The translations under genes and the position numbers were made by a program. A stretch of DNA of 64,000 bases, taken from the NCBI GenBank assembly GCA_963556255.1, contig OY744606.1, positions 72,064,908 through 72,128,907 of the forward strand, given 5' to 3'. Position 1 is the stretch's first letter; every line of letters begins with the position of its first letter. This document shows positions 37,268 to 48,239 of the stretch, piece after piece. Below the pieces are notes generated by a model. The model did no database searches. It had not been told where the DNA came from and saw nothing but the letters and a program-made list of their open reading frames with translations. The stretch is from Allolobophora icterica (lineage: Eukaryota > Annelida > Clitellata > Crassiclitellata > Lumbricidae).

Positions 37268-37503
37268 CATTATTTTATTTTATTCCAGATATTTCTATAG
37301 CGCCTCTTGAAGTCAACTACTACTCAGAGGTGCTCCCGACTACAGCATTTGATACTGTGCCAGAATTTTCACGCCGAAGCGCCACGAGCAATTGCGAGTG
37401 AAGGACTTGCCCATGGTCCGTACGCAGCGGCTAGAGTGGGATTCGAACCTGCAACCCTCCGGTCACAAGGCGCTGAACTTACCGCTGAGCCACCACGCCC
37501 CAC
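37268..37503 (-). mobile_element. tRNA-derived SINE (family 3)
   Basis: On the minus strand: A box tggctcagcggt (37492-37481) and a perfect B box ggttcgaatcc (37449-37439), correctly spaced. A body of about 130 bp follows, and a 3' end gaggcgctatagaaatat that resembles the LINE 3' tail at 15350, then an A-rich end. The shared tail suggests mobilisation by the CR1/L2-type LINE. It sits between the two inverted LINE arms. Confidence 0.8.
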
Positions 37504-37507
37504 AAGT

Positions 37508-37562
37508 ACTGTGTGGTGATGATGGTGATGATGATGATGATGATGCTGGTGATGATGATCAC
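37508..37562 (+). repeat. (GAT)n microsatellite
   Basis: GATGATGGTGAT units between the SINE and the plus-strand LINE copy. Confidence 0.9.
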
Positions 37563-37565
37563 ACC

Positions 37566-37810
37566 CAGTTTGGGTGTGATTTGAAGGGGAAGTGGGAATT
37601 TCACCCTTACTTGATCAGCCTACCTCCAACAGTTATTTTCAGTCTACTCTCTCTCCTTACATCCCGCCAAGCAGTCTGCAGTCTTCGGTTATGGGATTTT
37701 TGGTTGAGCCTAGATGTAGCACTGCCATGGGCTCTCGTGCATTTTGTGTTGCAGCCCCTAAGGAATGGAATCGACTACCAATGTTTATCCGTTGCTCGAC
37801 CTCTTCTTCT
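37566..37810 (+). mobile_element. Inverted LINE RT fragment, identical to 36591-36835
   Basis: By eye every base matches the reverse complement of 36591-36835 (245 bp), including GSRAFCVAAPKEWNRLP coding. It stops abruptly at cctcttcttct, where simple repeats start, so the SFKK...LDI end and 3' UTR are absent. Confidence 0.85.
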
Positions 37811-37876
37811 ATGATTATGATTATGATGACGACGACGACGACGACGACGACGATGATGATGATGATGATGATGATA
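37811..37876 (+). repeat. (GAC)n/(GAT)n microsatellite
   Basis: ATGATTATG leads to eight GAC units and then about nine GAT units. Confidence 0.95.
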
Positions 37877-38274
37877 GTAGAGGGAACTGGTTTCTGGCTG
37901 TGAAAATGTCTTGTGTTTGTTCTGCATCTTGTTCTGGTTTTGTTAGTTACCTGTAGGTATTCAGTTGCTAAACACATCATGTACAGTTTCAGTACCTCAC
38001 AAAAGCTCTGTCTGGTTCCCTGTTGCTTGTCCTTTCCAGGCTGTTCATTTACTCTGTGGCTGCCTTTTGAACACTGGCTGCCCCACCCTTGTCATGAGTC
38101 TGGCTCTATCTGTAAACCTGTCACTGATCCTCCTTTTCCTTGTCTGGCTTGTGGCCACACAGGGCCTATGGCGTGGGCGTGAAATCTCTTTTCCTGTGAG
38201 GCTTGGAAAATTTTCTGCTGTACGAGTAGGAAATTTAACTGTCTGGATATTTAATTATGGCCTATCTGATCTGT

Positions 38275-38490
38275 TATAGTCTGATGGTTAGCACACTGGA
38301 ATGTGTACCAAGAAATTAGGGGTTCAAATCCTAATCAGGACAGGAAATTCAAAATTCTGTTCTACTAACACCTTCTAACGAACTTGGCTGTAAACTGAGC
38401 ACTTTGTGCATACACTATCAGTGACAAGATTAGGCAGCAGGGAGAGGAATGACCACTCAGTATTATTGCCGAGGTTTAATATTTTATGGA
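38275..38490 (+). mobile_element. SINE family 1 copy with good B box
   Basis: tagtctgatggttagcacac (A-box region) and ggttcaaatcc (38321-38331, B box) form the head. The body includes ttctaacgaacttggc, gacaagattaggcagcagggagaggaatgacc and tgccgaggttta. Confidence 0.7.
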
Positions 38491-39199
38491 GATAGAGCTG
38501 CATAACATCATAAATGTCTCTGATATGGCTACAGAACAATACAGTTGTGAGCAGTTGACTCAAAATTGTACTGTTCAGTCTGCAACTCTGATGGTGATGA
38601 GTGAAAAACTAAGTAACATTAAGCAGTATTTGCAAAGATTGTGGCGTTTTCAGTGTGGAAAACTACAGTTACTGAAATGAAATCATTTTATGCAAGTTTT
38701 TGTTGTATTACTTGCAATAAAGGGAAGTGAAATAGAGTTTTATTACTGCGGTTGATGGGACATTTATAAGGCACAAGACTGATTGGTTTGAGCTTCCTGA
38801 GACTGTTACTGAGCAACCTTGAGCAAGTTCTGCTGAGGACCTGCTCTCACAATTGCTCAGCGCCATCTATGCATGATCTTTAGACAGTGGCACTTAATAA
38901 ATGCCCAATTATATTAATTATAATAATAATAATTTATCACCATAGCTTATCCTAATTTCTTGTACATATCCAGTAATGTTATACAGAGATATATCCACCG
39001 GCCTTACTGCTGATAGCATTATATCTCACTGTTTACAGATCAGTTTTTCGTCTGTCACTTCAGCATTGACCGATCAAGTCCCAGTGCATTATTGAGAATT
39101 GAGCCTTGCTAGCAGTATATAGCATTCTTTACTCATGGGTTTCTGGGCATAAACCTGGAGTAACAACAGCCAACTGCATTGTTGCAGTCTTGGTTTACA
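38491..39199. other. Gene-free spacer with retroposon tail
   Basis: No gene. Around 38868-38935, cagcgccatctatg...aataaatgcccaattat and AAT repeats look like a worn plus-strand LINE/SINE end. Confidence 0.4.
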
Positions 39200-39350
39200 A
39201 TCCATAACATAACATATTTCTTTATTGAAACCAAAATTATAACAAGGCAGTACAACAGCTCAAAGCAAAATCAAGATGGTCGCAATGGTAGGCCCAGAAG
39301 GGAAGACTCCCGCTAGTAGGGACACCTACTTACAATTATATTAACAAGGC
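39200..39350 (-). mobile_element. LINE 3' tail fragment
   Basis: ccataacataacatatttctttattg followed by cagaagggaagactcccgct...ggacacc parallels the 4518-4810 LINE tail and 3' UTR (ATAAC tail, then the cccgct/gggac block) in the same minus orientation. No RT is attached. Confidence 0.5.
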
Positions 39351-39619
39351 GAGAACCAACTTGACGGCTTAAGTTACTAGGTAGAACTAATAAACAATAA
39401 ACAGGGTAATGAAACCAAGGCCGACGCCGACTGGGCTGTGGTGAAACAGAAAAAAACTGAAGGACTCGGCTTAACAGGAGCGGAGTAAACAAACATTAAT
39501 ACAAGACTTAACTAGGAGGCAACAGAGAACGGCCGATGGTGGGTCAAAAACTTGCACCTTATACTTACACCTTAGGAACTTCTGCATAATTTCATTATCC
39601 TGGGTCCGGTGTCGTGGCA

Positions 39620-39845
39620 CCCTTTGGTCGGCTGCCCATGGACTCCTGACTGTCCCTAGTATGCACACTGCAACAGCTCAATCCAGAAGCTTTGCCTATG
39701 TTGGGCCCACCGGCTGGAATTGCCTTTTTCGAGAGGTGCAGCTTGAGCTGCTCAGTTTACCTTTCCACAGTTGCACTGGGTCAGGTCACCACTGATGAGT
39801 TTTTTTTAAGCGTTGCCTTATAAATGTCAGATTACAATGACAATT
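39620..39845 (+). mobile_element. LINE RT C-terminal fragment
   Basis: The plus frame reads AAHGLLTVPSMHTATAQSRS, then FAYVGPTGWNCLFREVQLELL, the GPxxWN motif of CR1/L2 RT ends. It is followed by gttgccttataaatgtcagattac, a LINE 3' end. Confidence 0.75.
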
Positions 39846-40637
39846 ACAAATAGTACTTGTATATAAAATACAGTTATATTTTATCAGTTTTATTAGCAAA
39901 CATGTAATTACTGTGGAAATGTTCTTAAGTCAAATATTGTCTTTCTGAATAATGTCAGTTGAATATTAAAGTGCTGATACCAATTCTAAAATTAGATTGG
40001 GTTTGGCCTACTAACATGGCCTTGACCAACAGTAGCTAAAATAAATGTTATCAATTATTGCATAGGCTGTATGTCCTTGTTCTGTTTTTGCAACATCAGC
40101 ATTTAGAGATAGAAAGTTCATTGCTTTAAGTGATCTGCGTTATAGTTTGCCATATATCTGTTCCAGTTCTTTCACTTCTTTTCAGGATTGATTCCTGATC
40201 CCCACTTTTCGTTTCCTTCACAGAAGCTCTCAAGGTCACCCTTTGACTCATTCTCGGTGACCTAGTCTCTTCAAAATATCAAAATCCAACTTCAATTATC
40301 CAGGTTACTTTTGGATTTTTTGCTCTACATTGTGCTTTTGATGACTGGTGCAAAGTATGACATTATAACCGATTTTTTTTCCGGATACCGGATAGTATAG
40401 GCCATTATTTGCCAATTCCGATTAGTAATGTATCTATGCACTAAGGCTTAATTCCAAGTTAGTCATCATTGGCTAATGGTCTGGCGTCAGCTACAGGCCG
40501 TCACCCCCTTCCTTGTACCTGGATATATTTCTTAACTTATTGACGAGCCTAATGGTCGCCGGCCCAGGCGGCCTGTAGCAGATACATGCATGGTAGGTTT
40601 CTGAAATTGCTTTAAGGGCCTGGGTGGGACCCTTGGC
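39846..40637. other. Gene-free spacer
   Basis: No gene is recognised. A ccggataccggata word near 40380-40395 has a loose inverted counterpart at 42573-42593, outside the foldback element. Confidence 0.4.
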
Positions 40638-40713
40638 AAAATTATAATTTTATGTGAGTGGTCTGTAAATTGCCCCATTATTCTGGGGCCGTTCGCAGTA
40701 GCAAGTAGTACCA

Positions 40714-42468
40714 GGGGCATTCCACGTCAAATCAACACAGTCATCGTGCATCACCATCTCCGATTTTGTTAAAATTTGGTGTGGTGATAAACCACCATGA
40801 AAAACTTTCAAAACCAAAATTTTTGATTTTTTGGTCAACCGATGTCCGAGATATGGGTCAATGAACATTGACCAAAACGGGCCAATTTTCGCTGACCGAC
40901 GATGTTCAAACTGCTGTATCTCAGCTTCTATTGCACATAGAGACACAATTAAAACACCAAATTGAAGGTATTAAATAGCTCTATCTGGGCAAAGCATTCA
41001 GAAACGTTCATATTTAGTAAAACAATTTTGTTGAGCAACTGTAACCTAGTGACACTGATCTAGGTCAGTTTGTCACCTCAGAATTTTATCAAATTTTTCC
41101 CATGCAAAGCTTTCATTGTTCTTAACAATTGGTAAAAATTTCAGAGTGGGCACTCTTGTAGTTTTTTTGCAGTGATTTTTTAAAGGTACAGTCGTGGTCG
41201 TGATTCGTGACAATCATCGCAATCGTTGATATGCCATGAATGTTTAACTGCTGAATCCCAGCTGTTAACATCAATGGTCTTTGTACAGTGTACTAACATT
41301 ATCTCACACAACATGCTGAACAAAAATTAGGCTTACTTACATGCCTACTTATTTACTTATTTAAATGAAATCTTGTTTCAGTTCTAGATTACATAGTCTT
41401 TCCTGTTGTCTGAATGTTCGCATGACATAAATTACAATTTTATAGAATTTTTTTATATTGTTATTACTGAAGTTGTGAGAAACTACCTAAAATAGACAGC
41501 TAAGTGGAAAATCTTAAATATTTAAATTTCCAAGTGTATTTGGCAGGCACACAAAAGCTTCACTGCATCTGCCCAGTATCAGCCAAGTCTGTTGAAGTGA
41601 AAGACTTCTCCAGCAGCCTGGATAGTAGAACTGAACGTGTCTTGCAGTCTGTAGAGATAGACAGGGTCACAACAAGACCACGATTAAACTCTCCGAAATC
41701 AAGGGCTACATCACTGTAAAGTATGATGGGCATTGGTGGTTTGGCTGTGTTCTGCAAATATTTCTGGACACAAATGAGGTGGAAGTCAATTTTTTTACAC
41801 CCACATGGACCAGCTCATATCCTTATCCAACAGACATATTAACAACTATTCAACCAACAACTGACCATCACTGGAAGAATGTACTTGCAGACATCCAAGG
41901 AAACTATTGCAGCAAGCCAGGCTCTTCAAAACAGTCCAGATCTATCGGACAAGAAATGATGGTCGCGAATCGCCACCATGACTGTACCTTTAAAAAATCA
42001 CTGTAAAAAAACTACAAGAGTGCCCACTCTGAAATTTTTACCAATTGTTAAGAACAATGAAAGCTTTGCATGGGAAGAATTTGATAAAATTCTGAGGTGA
42101 CAAACTGACCTAGATCAGTGTCACTAGGTTACACTTGCTCAAAAAAATTGTTTTACAAAATATAAACGTTTCTGAATGCTTTGCCCAGATAGAGCTATTT
42201 AATACCTTCAAATTGGTATTTTAATTGTGTCTCTAGGTGCAGTAGAAGCTGAGATACAGCAGTTTGAACATCGTCGGTCAGCGAAAATTGGCCCGTTTTG
42301 GTCAACGTTCATTGACCCATATCTCGGACATCGGTTGACCAAAAAATCAAAAATTTTGGTTTTGAAAGTTTTTCATGGTGGTTTATCACCATACCAAATT
42401 TCAGGAAAATTGGAGACGATGACGTCCATTTTTTTTCCAAAGTGTGTTGATTTGACGTGGAATGCCCC
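40714..42468. mobile_element. 1.75-kb foldback transposon, 500-bp inverted arms
   Basis: The left arm 40714-41216 and right arm about 41957-42468 are inverted copies, close to 95 percent alike by eye, ending in ggggcattccacgtcaaat. A 4-bp duplication acca (40710-40713, 42469-42472) flanks them. The 740-bp centre contains a decayed coding segment. Very long TIRs and a short duplication suggest a cut-and-paste DNA transposon of undetermined superfamily. Shadow frames in the arms (SLCAIEAEIQQFEHRRSAK on both) follow from the symmetry. Confidence 0.88.
41690..41860 (+). pseudogene. Decayed ORF fragment with HPHGP motif
   Basis: The frame reads KGYITVKYDGHWWFGCVLQ then EVEVNF. A one-base shift gives LHPHGPA followed by PYPTDIL. 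The order (V.YD..WW.G.VL...V.V.F.HPHGP) matches, from memory, a domain common at the C-terminus of uncharacterised transposon-like proteins in invertebrates and fish. Family name and function are unknown to me. The upstream frame (SLDSRTERVLQSVEIDR) may be part of the same broken gene. Confidence 0.45.
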
Positions 42469-42511
42469 ACCAATCAAAATTATAATTATGTGTGAGTGGC
42501 GTATAAAATTG

Positions 42512-43225
42512 TTACTAGTCCACAGTGAAACCATAAAAAAAACTGATTAATCGACGGGTTAGACATTTTGGATCCGGATAATTCCGGATAGTCCAAAAAT
42601 CGGCAAAATCAGTTTACCTATCTGGATTTCAGTTATGCTGTAGTGTAAAGTAAACTGTCGACATAAACGTCATGTAATTTAATCGGACATAATTTAGTCG
42701 AGGTTATGTTGACCATGCAGGTGATGCAAAGTTGCGCAATGTCATACTACTGGTTGTTGTGAACTTGTACCATTACAGTTTAAAATACTATCTGGACAAT
42801 TCAAGGACATACAGCAATATAATCCCCACAGGCTGCGCTTGAGAAAGCGCCATAGGTAAGGTAGACCAATCAGGACATATCCCATGTCATCCTTATGCAA
42901 GATATACTATTAAGTTGATTTTCCTAAAAAAGTAGACAATGCTGTATAATTTTATAGTCGTGAACTATGACACCTGAAAATGTGTGGCAGAAGTGAAGCT
43001 AAAAGCATTTATCGAGCTGCATTAAGTGTGACGTTACGAACGCATAAGTTGTTTGAGGAGGATGAATCAATGCACGTGAGGAAGATGAATCGATGGACGT
43101 GACGGCACGATGTGCTCAGAGCCAGGCACGACTCTGTCCTCGGTACACATGGCTGGGTAAATAAAAGTGAAATAGTCTTAGATTTTTATGAAATATGGCA
43201 TGATTAAGAGAAGCATGATTGTACA
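42512..43225. other. Gene-free spacer
   Basis: No gene. A short imperfect duplication (gaggatgaatcaatgcacgtga / gaagatgaatcgatggacgtga) lies at 43058-43103. Confidence 0.4.
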
Positions 43226-43348
43226 CTGATGGAGTTCAGATTAGCTATGATGCTAGTGTTAGTAACGCACAGAAGGTTCAGATTAGCCATGATGCTGGTG
43301 TCATTAATGTACAGAAGGTTCAGATTAGCTATGCTGGTGTCAGTAACG
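43226..43348 (+). repeat. 48-51 bp tandem repeat, three copies
   Basis: gttcagattagc(t/c)atga begins at 43226, 43277 and 43317, each followed by tgctggtgt and aacg(c/t)acagaag. Confidence 0.85.
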
Positions 43349-46255
43349 TACAGAGGCCCAGATACTAAAATTTTCTTTGTCAACAAACTATCCTTCTACC
43401 TCAGATTGTGTCAATTCCGTGGTTCTCTGTTTCAATGCAGTTGACTGTAAAACTAATTCAGAGTTACCAGACATGAATATTTGAGTTTTGACCCCAACGC
43501 AAACCTCCTCTAGCATAACACATCTCCAGTACCAGAAATTCTATGTACACCATTGGGTGATTTAGCAGAAGTTGAAAATGCTTGTTATGAGGTTGCTTTG
43601 CAATGCAGATGGGAAGAAATAAAACAAAAGAGATGCGGGCACAGCTTTCAGACAGTGACTTCATTTCTTGGGGCAAAAGTAACGGACAAAAGAGAAATAC
43701 TTGAATTTTCTGAATTTGGTAGCAGTCTGAAATTGGGGTCATTCTAATACACCCCTTGGTACCCTGTTGCATGCCCATGATGATGATGTCTGGTTTGCCC
43801 TTTAGTGTGTAAACATGGACTTCTATGTTTCCATATACTTCTGTCTTTTTAACAGAACGTCTCAATGGTTTCCTTTGCTTCTTGTACACAAGCACCACTT
43901 GACTTCATTTGCTCAGTCTGAAGAAAGTGAGAGCCATGGTGCCTCCTATAGCCATGTCTTATTTGTATGGCTTAAAGAAATAATCTGATACCTTATTTCT
44001 CTTACTTAAGGATCGTAAGTGTGTTACTTTATCTGACTTACGGAAATTAATTGATGTATTATGTTTTTCTCGTTTATGGAACTCACGTGACTAATTTTTT
44101 GGCGTAAGCATCGTGTGTCTGGTTTTGGTGTATGGAATTTAGGTTATGTTTTCTGTTCTGCCTCAGAGCTAAACGTCAGTATGGTAGAGTGTGCTAAATG
44201 TTTTGGTGTTTGACATTCTGCTAAATGGATTAGCTTGTTTATGGCTTAGTTTGACTTGTACTTGTTAAGGTGTTTAGTTTATTAGAATTTGGCATATATC
44301 CGGTACTTGTGTGTAGTGTATGTTGGCATGTTTACCTTGGTTCAACTTAATTTTTTTTTCTATGTTTGTTAAACACTTTCAGTGCTCAGTTAATACTGTC
44401 CTTTAACTTGCACCAAAAACCCCTGAGGAGCATGCAAACATGCAAGGCTGTTGATAACCCTTACCTCAGATTTCTATTCTTTTTCAATTTGGAGCTGTCA
44501 TTTTTGTAGATTCTTAAGTTGTCAGAACCTGTTTTTATTGGGCTACTCATCTTGTCAACATTTGAAAATCCTTCAGCTATGGCTGGCTTGGATGGGACGG
44601 CCGATGAGTAGACTTGTCTGATAGTTTAACCTCTTGCCTGGGGAACTTCTTTGCATTAAAAGGGATATGGAAGGGTAGCATGGTAGTATGGTTTCTCATG
44701 TATTGTAGATAATCCAAGGCCTTTCAGGAAATTCCCTTATCCATAATTCTGGATCACTGGACTTTGAGGTTAAAGTTAAGGTGTTGTTTGTTATATGTAG
44801 GACCTTTCTGGTGACATTAAAAATGTTATGTGTGATCTTGGCATAAAGTTGGTTTCAAGTAACTTTTTATGTTCAGTAAGGTTAAAAAGCTTAAAGCACT
44901 TGGCCACATCTTTGAGCACATGAACTCTTGCTATGCATCCCTGTTACTAAATCTAATACATGGGTAAACTTGTATGTCAAAACTCCTAATATATAGTCCA
45001 TTTTTAGTACCTCACAAAAGTTAATGGTTGGTAGTTGACACTGCATATTGAGATCTATGGCTGTAATAATGACTGAAAACGGCTTTATCAACAAAGCCCT
45101 GGCAAACACTACACAAGGCACACTTCAGAAGTTCCTTGTTTCATGCCTGGATGAGTGGTTGTTTTGCTGAAGAGTGACCTTTTAAGCCCTCTGGGGTGAG
45201 AGTGGCTCAGAACCCTTTGCATGGCTGCTTTATGGGGCATCTATATTATCCAATGAGCGGACAGGCTTTTCTTTTTTTGTGCAGGCATGGGGTTGGCCAT
45301 GAGGTTAAGTATAATATTATAGGAGTCCATGGGTTGGCTTATTGAAACGATTTGGAATATTCAACACCTGCAGACACCTGGTGTTAGTGGTGACCCTTGG
45401 CCTGGATAAACCATACCTACCAGTCTGTAGGTCGAGTCTATTTCGGTGGGCGATTTTTCACACTGGTAGTTTATGTTTGATTAAAAGTGACGTTTTGTGA
45501 ATATGTTTGTGCAGTTTTTTCATAGAAGTAGGCATACGTAGGTGTTGATTTGTTATGATTTCTTTGCTGACCTGAACAGCTTGGCACAACCTGTGGCCTC
45601 CTACCAAGGAAGCATTTTGTTTGCAGTTTTCTGTGGTATATAAATTGCTAATGGCACACTGAGGTATGTGGGAAGTTTAGGCCCAGTGGAGTAGGTTGGG
45701 TAACAGGTGGTTCTCTGGTGGACTGGTTTGTGGGGTCATCGATTGGTAGTATATGTTGGGGTTACTGACACATTGATTGGGTGCTGTGAAACAGGTGGTA
45801 TGGGGGTGGCATGGCAATTGATTTTATGGTGGCAGTTGTGGCACATTTCATTATTTGGGTATTGATTGTAGTAGGTGTAATTGTGTATACGTAGCCGTAT
45901 TATGGTTTCTCAGGTATTATTGATAATTAAACGTGACATTATTTTATCTCACAGCTGTGTTCAGTGGACCTTGACGTTCATAACCTGCACAGTAATTATG
46001 ATTTTGGTTGTAATCAGGAATTTGTGTTGCACTACCTTAGGAGAAATAGCTCCAGTTCACAGTATTAATTCTATGTGTATAACTCTAACGCATATCTCTA
46101 TGTGTATATCTCTAACTATAGGCTATGTGCGTGCTGCATCATTTGGTAAGTTCTGTAATGTTCTAAAAATTGATTGTGAAGATATCAGTTGATAATGCTT
46201 AAAACTAAGACACTGATTAGAGAACTTTTGGGCCAGAGTGCAGACACTATGAATG
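43349..46255. other. Gene-free 2.9 kb
   Basis: No exon is supported. A 144-codon minus frame (43464-43898) and an overlapping plus frame (43553-43747) show no domain I recognise. The plus strand is G- and T-rich (line 45661-45720: 26 G, 6 C, 17 T, 11 A). Confidence 0.4.
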
Positions 46256-46259
46256 TTGA

Positions 46260-46565
46260 TAGTTTTAGCCTGGTACTAATTAGTACCTGGTACTAATGCA
46301 CAAGGCATCAACCGATGGCACACCAAAGCAAGCCATAATCAGGTCAATAGCCAGAAGATCAGTCCGTAAGACAGAGAGGCAGCCTATGATGGATAAACAA
46401 TTTGAAAGAGGTTAAGTTTTAAGTTGATAACGAAATGACACAAGCGACTGAGCAGAGCGCACAGACACAGGGAGAGAGTTCCAAAAAGTAGGCCCAGCAA
46501 CTCAAAAAGCTTTTTCACTAAGACCAATTCTTGATTTAGGTTTGACCCAACGTAAATAATCAGTT
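46260..46565 (-). mobile_element. LINE 3' end, RT C-terminus plus 3' UTR
   Basis: The minus strand reads SEKAF, a stop, then VAGPTFWNSLPVSVRSAQS and FRYQLKT before TAA near 46411. The gcatcaaccgatggcacacc 3' UTR block follows at 46260-46400. The in-frame stop shows it is dead. Confidence 0.8.
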
Positions 46566-46599
46566 GACCTCGTTGAATGATGATTAACACTAACATCTG

Positions 46600-47850
46600 T
46601 TGGTGTTAGATTTAACTATGCAGTTCTGCTCAGGCCATAAACCACATTTTGTTGTTGATATCAGATATGCCTTCTTTGTCATTTCGGTGGATTAATTTGT
46701 CTTTATGCTGAATTTGCTCCATAATTTTTCACATGTTGGAGTTTACTCTTGCCGAGTTTGCTTGTCGGAATCATTTTTCGTTTCTGCTGTGGATTTAATA
46801 CGTTTTGATGATATATGTTCGTTCGTATATCATCTTGGCCTCCGTGAGTACACAGTGGGCTTCCTAAATTGCGGTCCAGTCTTGGATTGTCAAACATGGG
46901 TACACACTGTAGGCAGTCTGCAAATTTCATGGTGACAGAGGAGGACGATGCAGGTCTTCAGAGTGACCTCTGCAGTTATCAGTAGTAGTGCTTTTATCTA
47001 CAGATTAGCAAATGACTCACACCTGTTCTTTGTGGACCCAACAGCTGATGGCCGGACCTGAGTCATCCACCACCATGAGAGTAGTTTCTGTTTAATGATG
47101 AGGTATCAAATAAATGAAGTTGATTTGCATTGCCTACCTCCTCTAACCACGCTTTGGACTGGCACCACCCAAAGGTGACAGTGGTGAAGTTAAATGATGG
47201 ACCCCTAGGCTACGTGATTGATGTAGTCTGGCCCAGAAACTCTCAAGGTGATGACGTTATCTGTCAACTTTGGATAAGAATTGGCTGGTTGGGCGCCACA
47301 TGTGTTTGTGACCCCCCTCCCACTGGCAAATCTTCCAGTTTTTCTGTGTCTTGTTTTGCACACTTATGAAATTTCAGTTCTTAATTACACTTAAACCTCT
47401 CTTAAGACAATTAATGTTTTTAAGGATGTCCAGCAATGCCTTGATGCATGATGTTTATGGTCTTAGATTTATGATTGTAATTGGAAAGTTGCTCTATATA
47501 GATATAGATCAGTAAATAGAGTCTGCTTGTCTGTCATCACTGAAATCCAGTACCAATCTCTCTCCTACAGATCTGCATCATCAGATTAGATGTGACAAAC
47601 TAGAAGCCTGGGGAAAGACTCTTGAGAGGTTTTAACCATTAGCTCTTTATTTACACTCTCTGCGATACTATAGACTTTGATATACAGACACAGTAATATA
47701 TCTGACTTTGTTTGCATTAATATGACAGACATCCGTTACAGAATAACTCAACTTGATTTGGATGGGTCATCTGTGGTTTCATTTGGAGAGGCTGCCAATT
47801 GTAATGTTGTTTAGTGTCATAGTTACTTGTAGTTCTAAGTCAGTTGGTGA
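46600..47850. other. Gene-free spacer
   Basis: No exon, RNA gene or element recognised. Confidence 0.4.
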
Positions 47851-47854
47851 TGAA

Positions 47855-48235
47855 GGGTCATGATAGCTGATTAGTTAGAGGGTTGTGCTTGTAATGCAGG
47901 TGGTATGGGTTCGAGTCTCCTCTGAGATGGTTGTTGTGTATGGACTTTGAGAAGGTCTTCATGCAGAGTTGTTCTGAGCCATCGATGCCCAAGCATTGTA
48001 TGATCATGAGTGCATTTCTCAACTCTAGAAGGAGGGCAGTATCGATACACTGTTGTATTTAGTTTGTACAGACCAAGACTACCCTGGATAGATAATATAA
48101 CTCCAGACATAACATCACTTGGACTAACACTAAGGGGGCAATAGAATTGACAAATGACCGAGGACAGTGCAGATAATTTATTCGTACCCATCTCCGCCAA
48201 ATGGCTGGCATCAGGAACTGATGATGATGATGATG
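47855..48235 (+). mobile_element. SINE family 2 with tRNA-Thr-like head
   Basis: The head tagctgattagttagaggg, cttgtaa anticodon-loop-like segment and gggttcgagtctcc (B box, about 47908-47920) resembles a tRNA-Thr(TGT). The body and 3' end (gaccgaggacag, atttattcgtacccatc, gctggcatcaggaactg) match 14055-14205. It ends in (GAT)n. Retrotransposition would depend on a LINE partner. Confidence 0.8.
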
Positions 48236-48239
48236 AAGA

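Noticed and set aside
40650..42550. Matching frames SLCAIEAEIQQFEHRRSAK on both strands
   Set aside because: Arise from the inverted arms of the foldback element; symmetry explains them.
43464..43898. 144-codon minus frame and overlapping plus frame of 64 codons
   Set aside because: No recognised family and no consistent splice sites. The plus frame looks more protein-like (LAEVENACYEVALQCRWEE), but it cannot be supported without a search.
47855..47930. Functional tRNA-Thr gene
   Set aside because: The anticodon-loop and B-box regions are recognisable, but the acceptor stem does not pair and the sequence continues into a SINE body.
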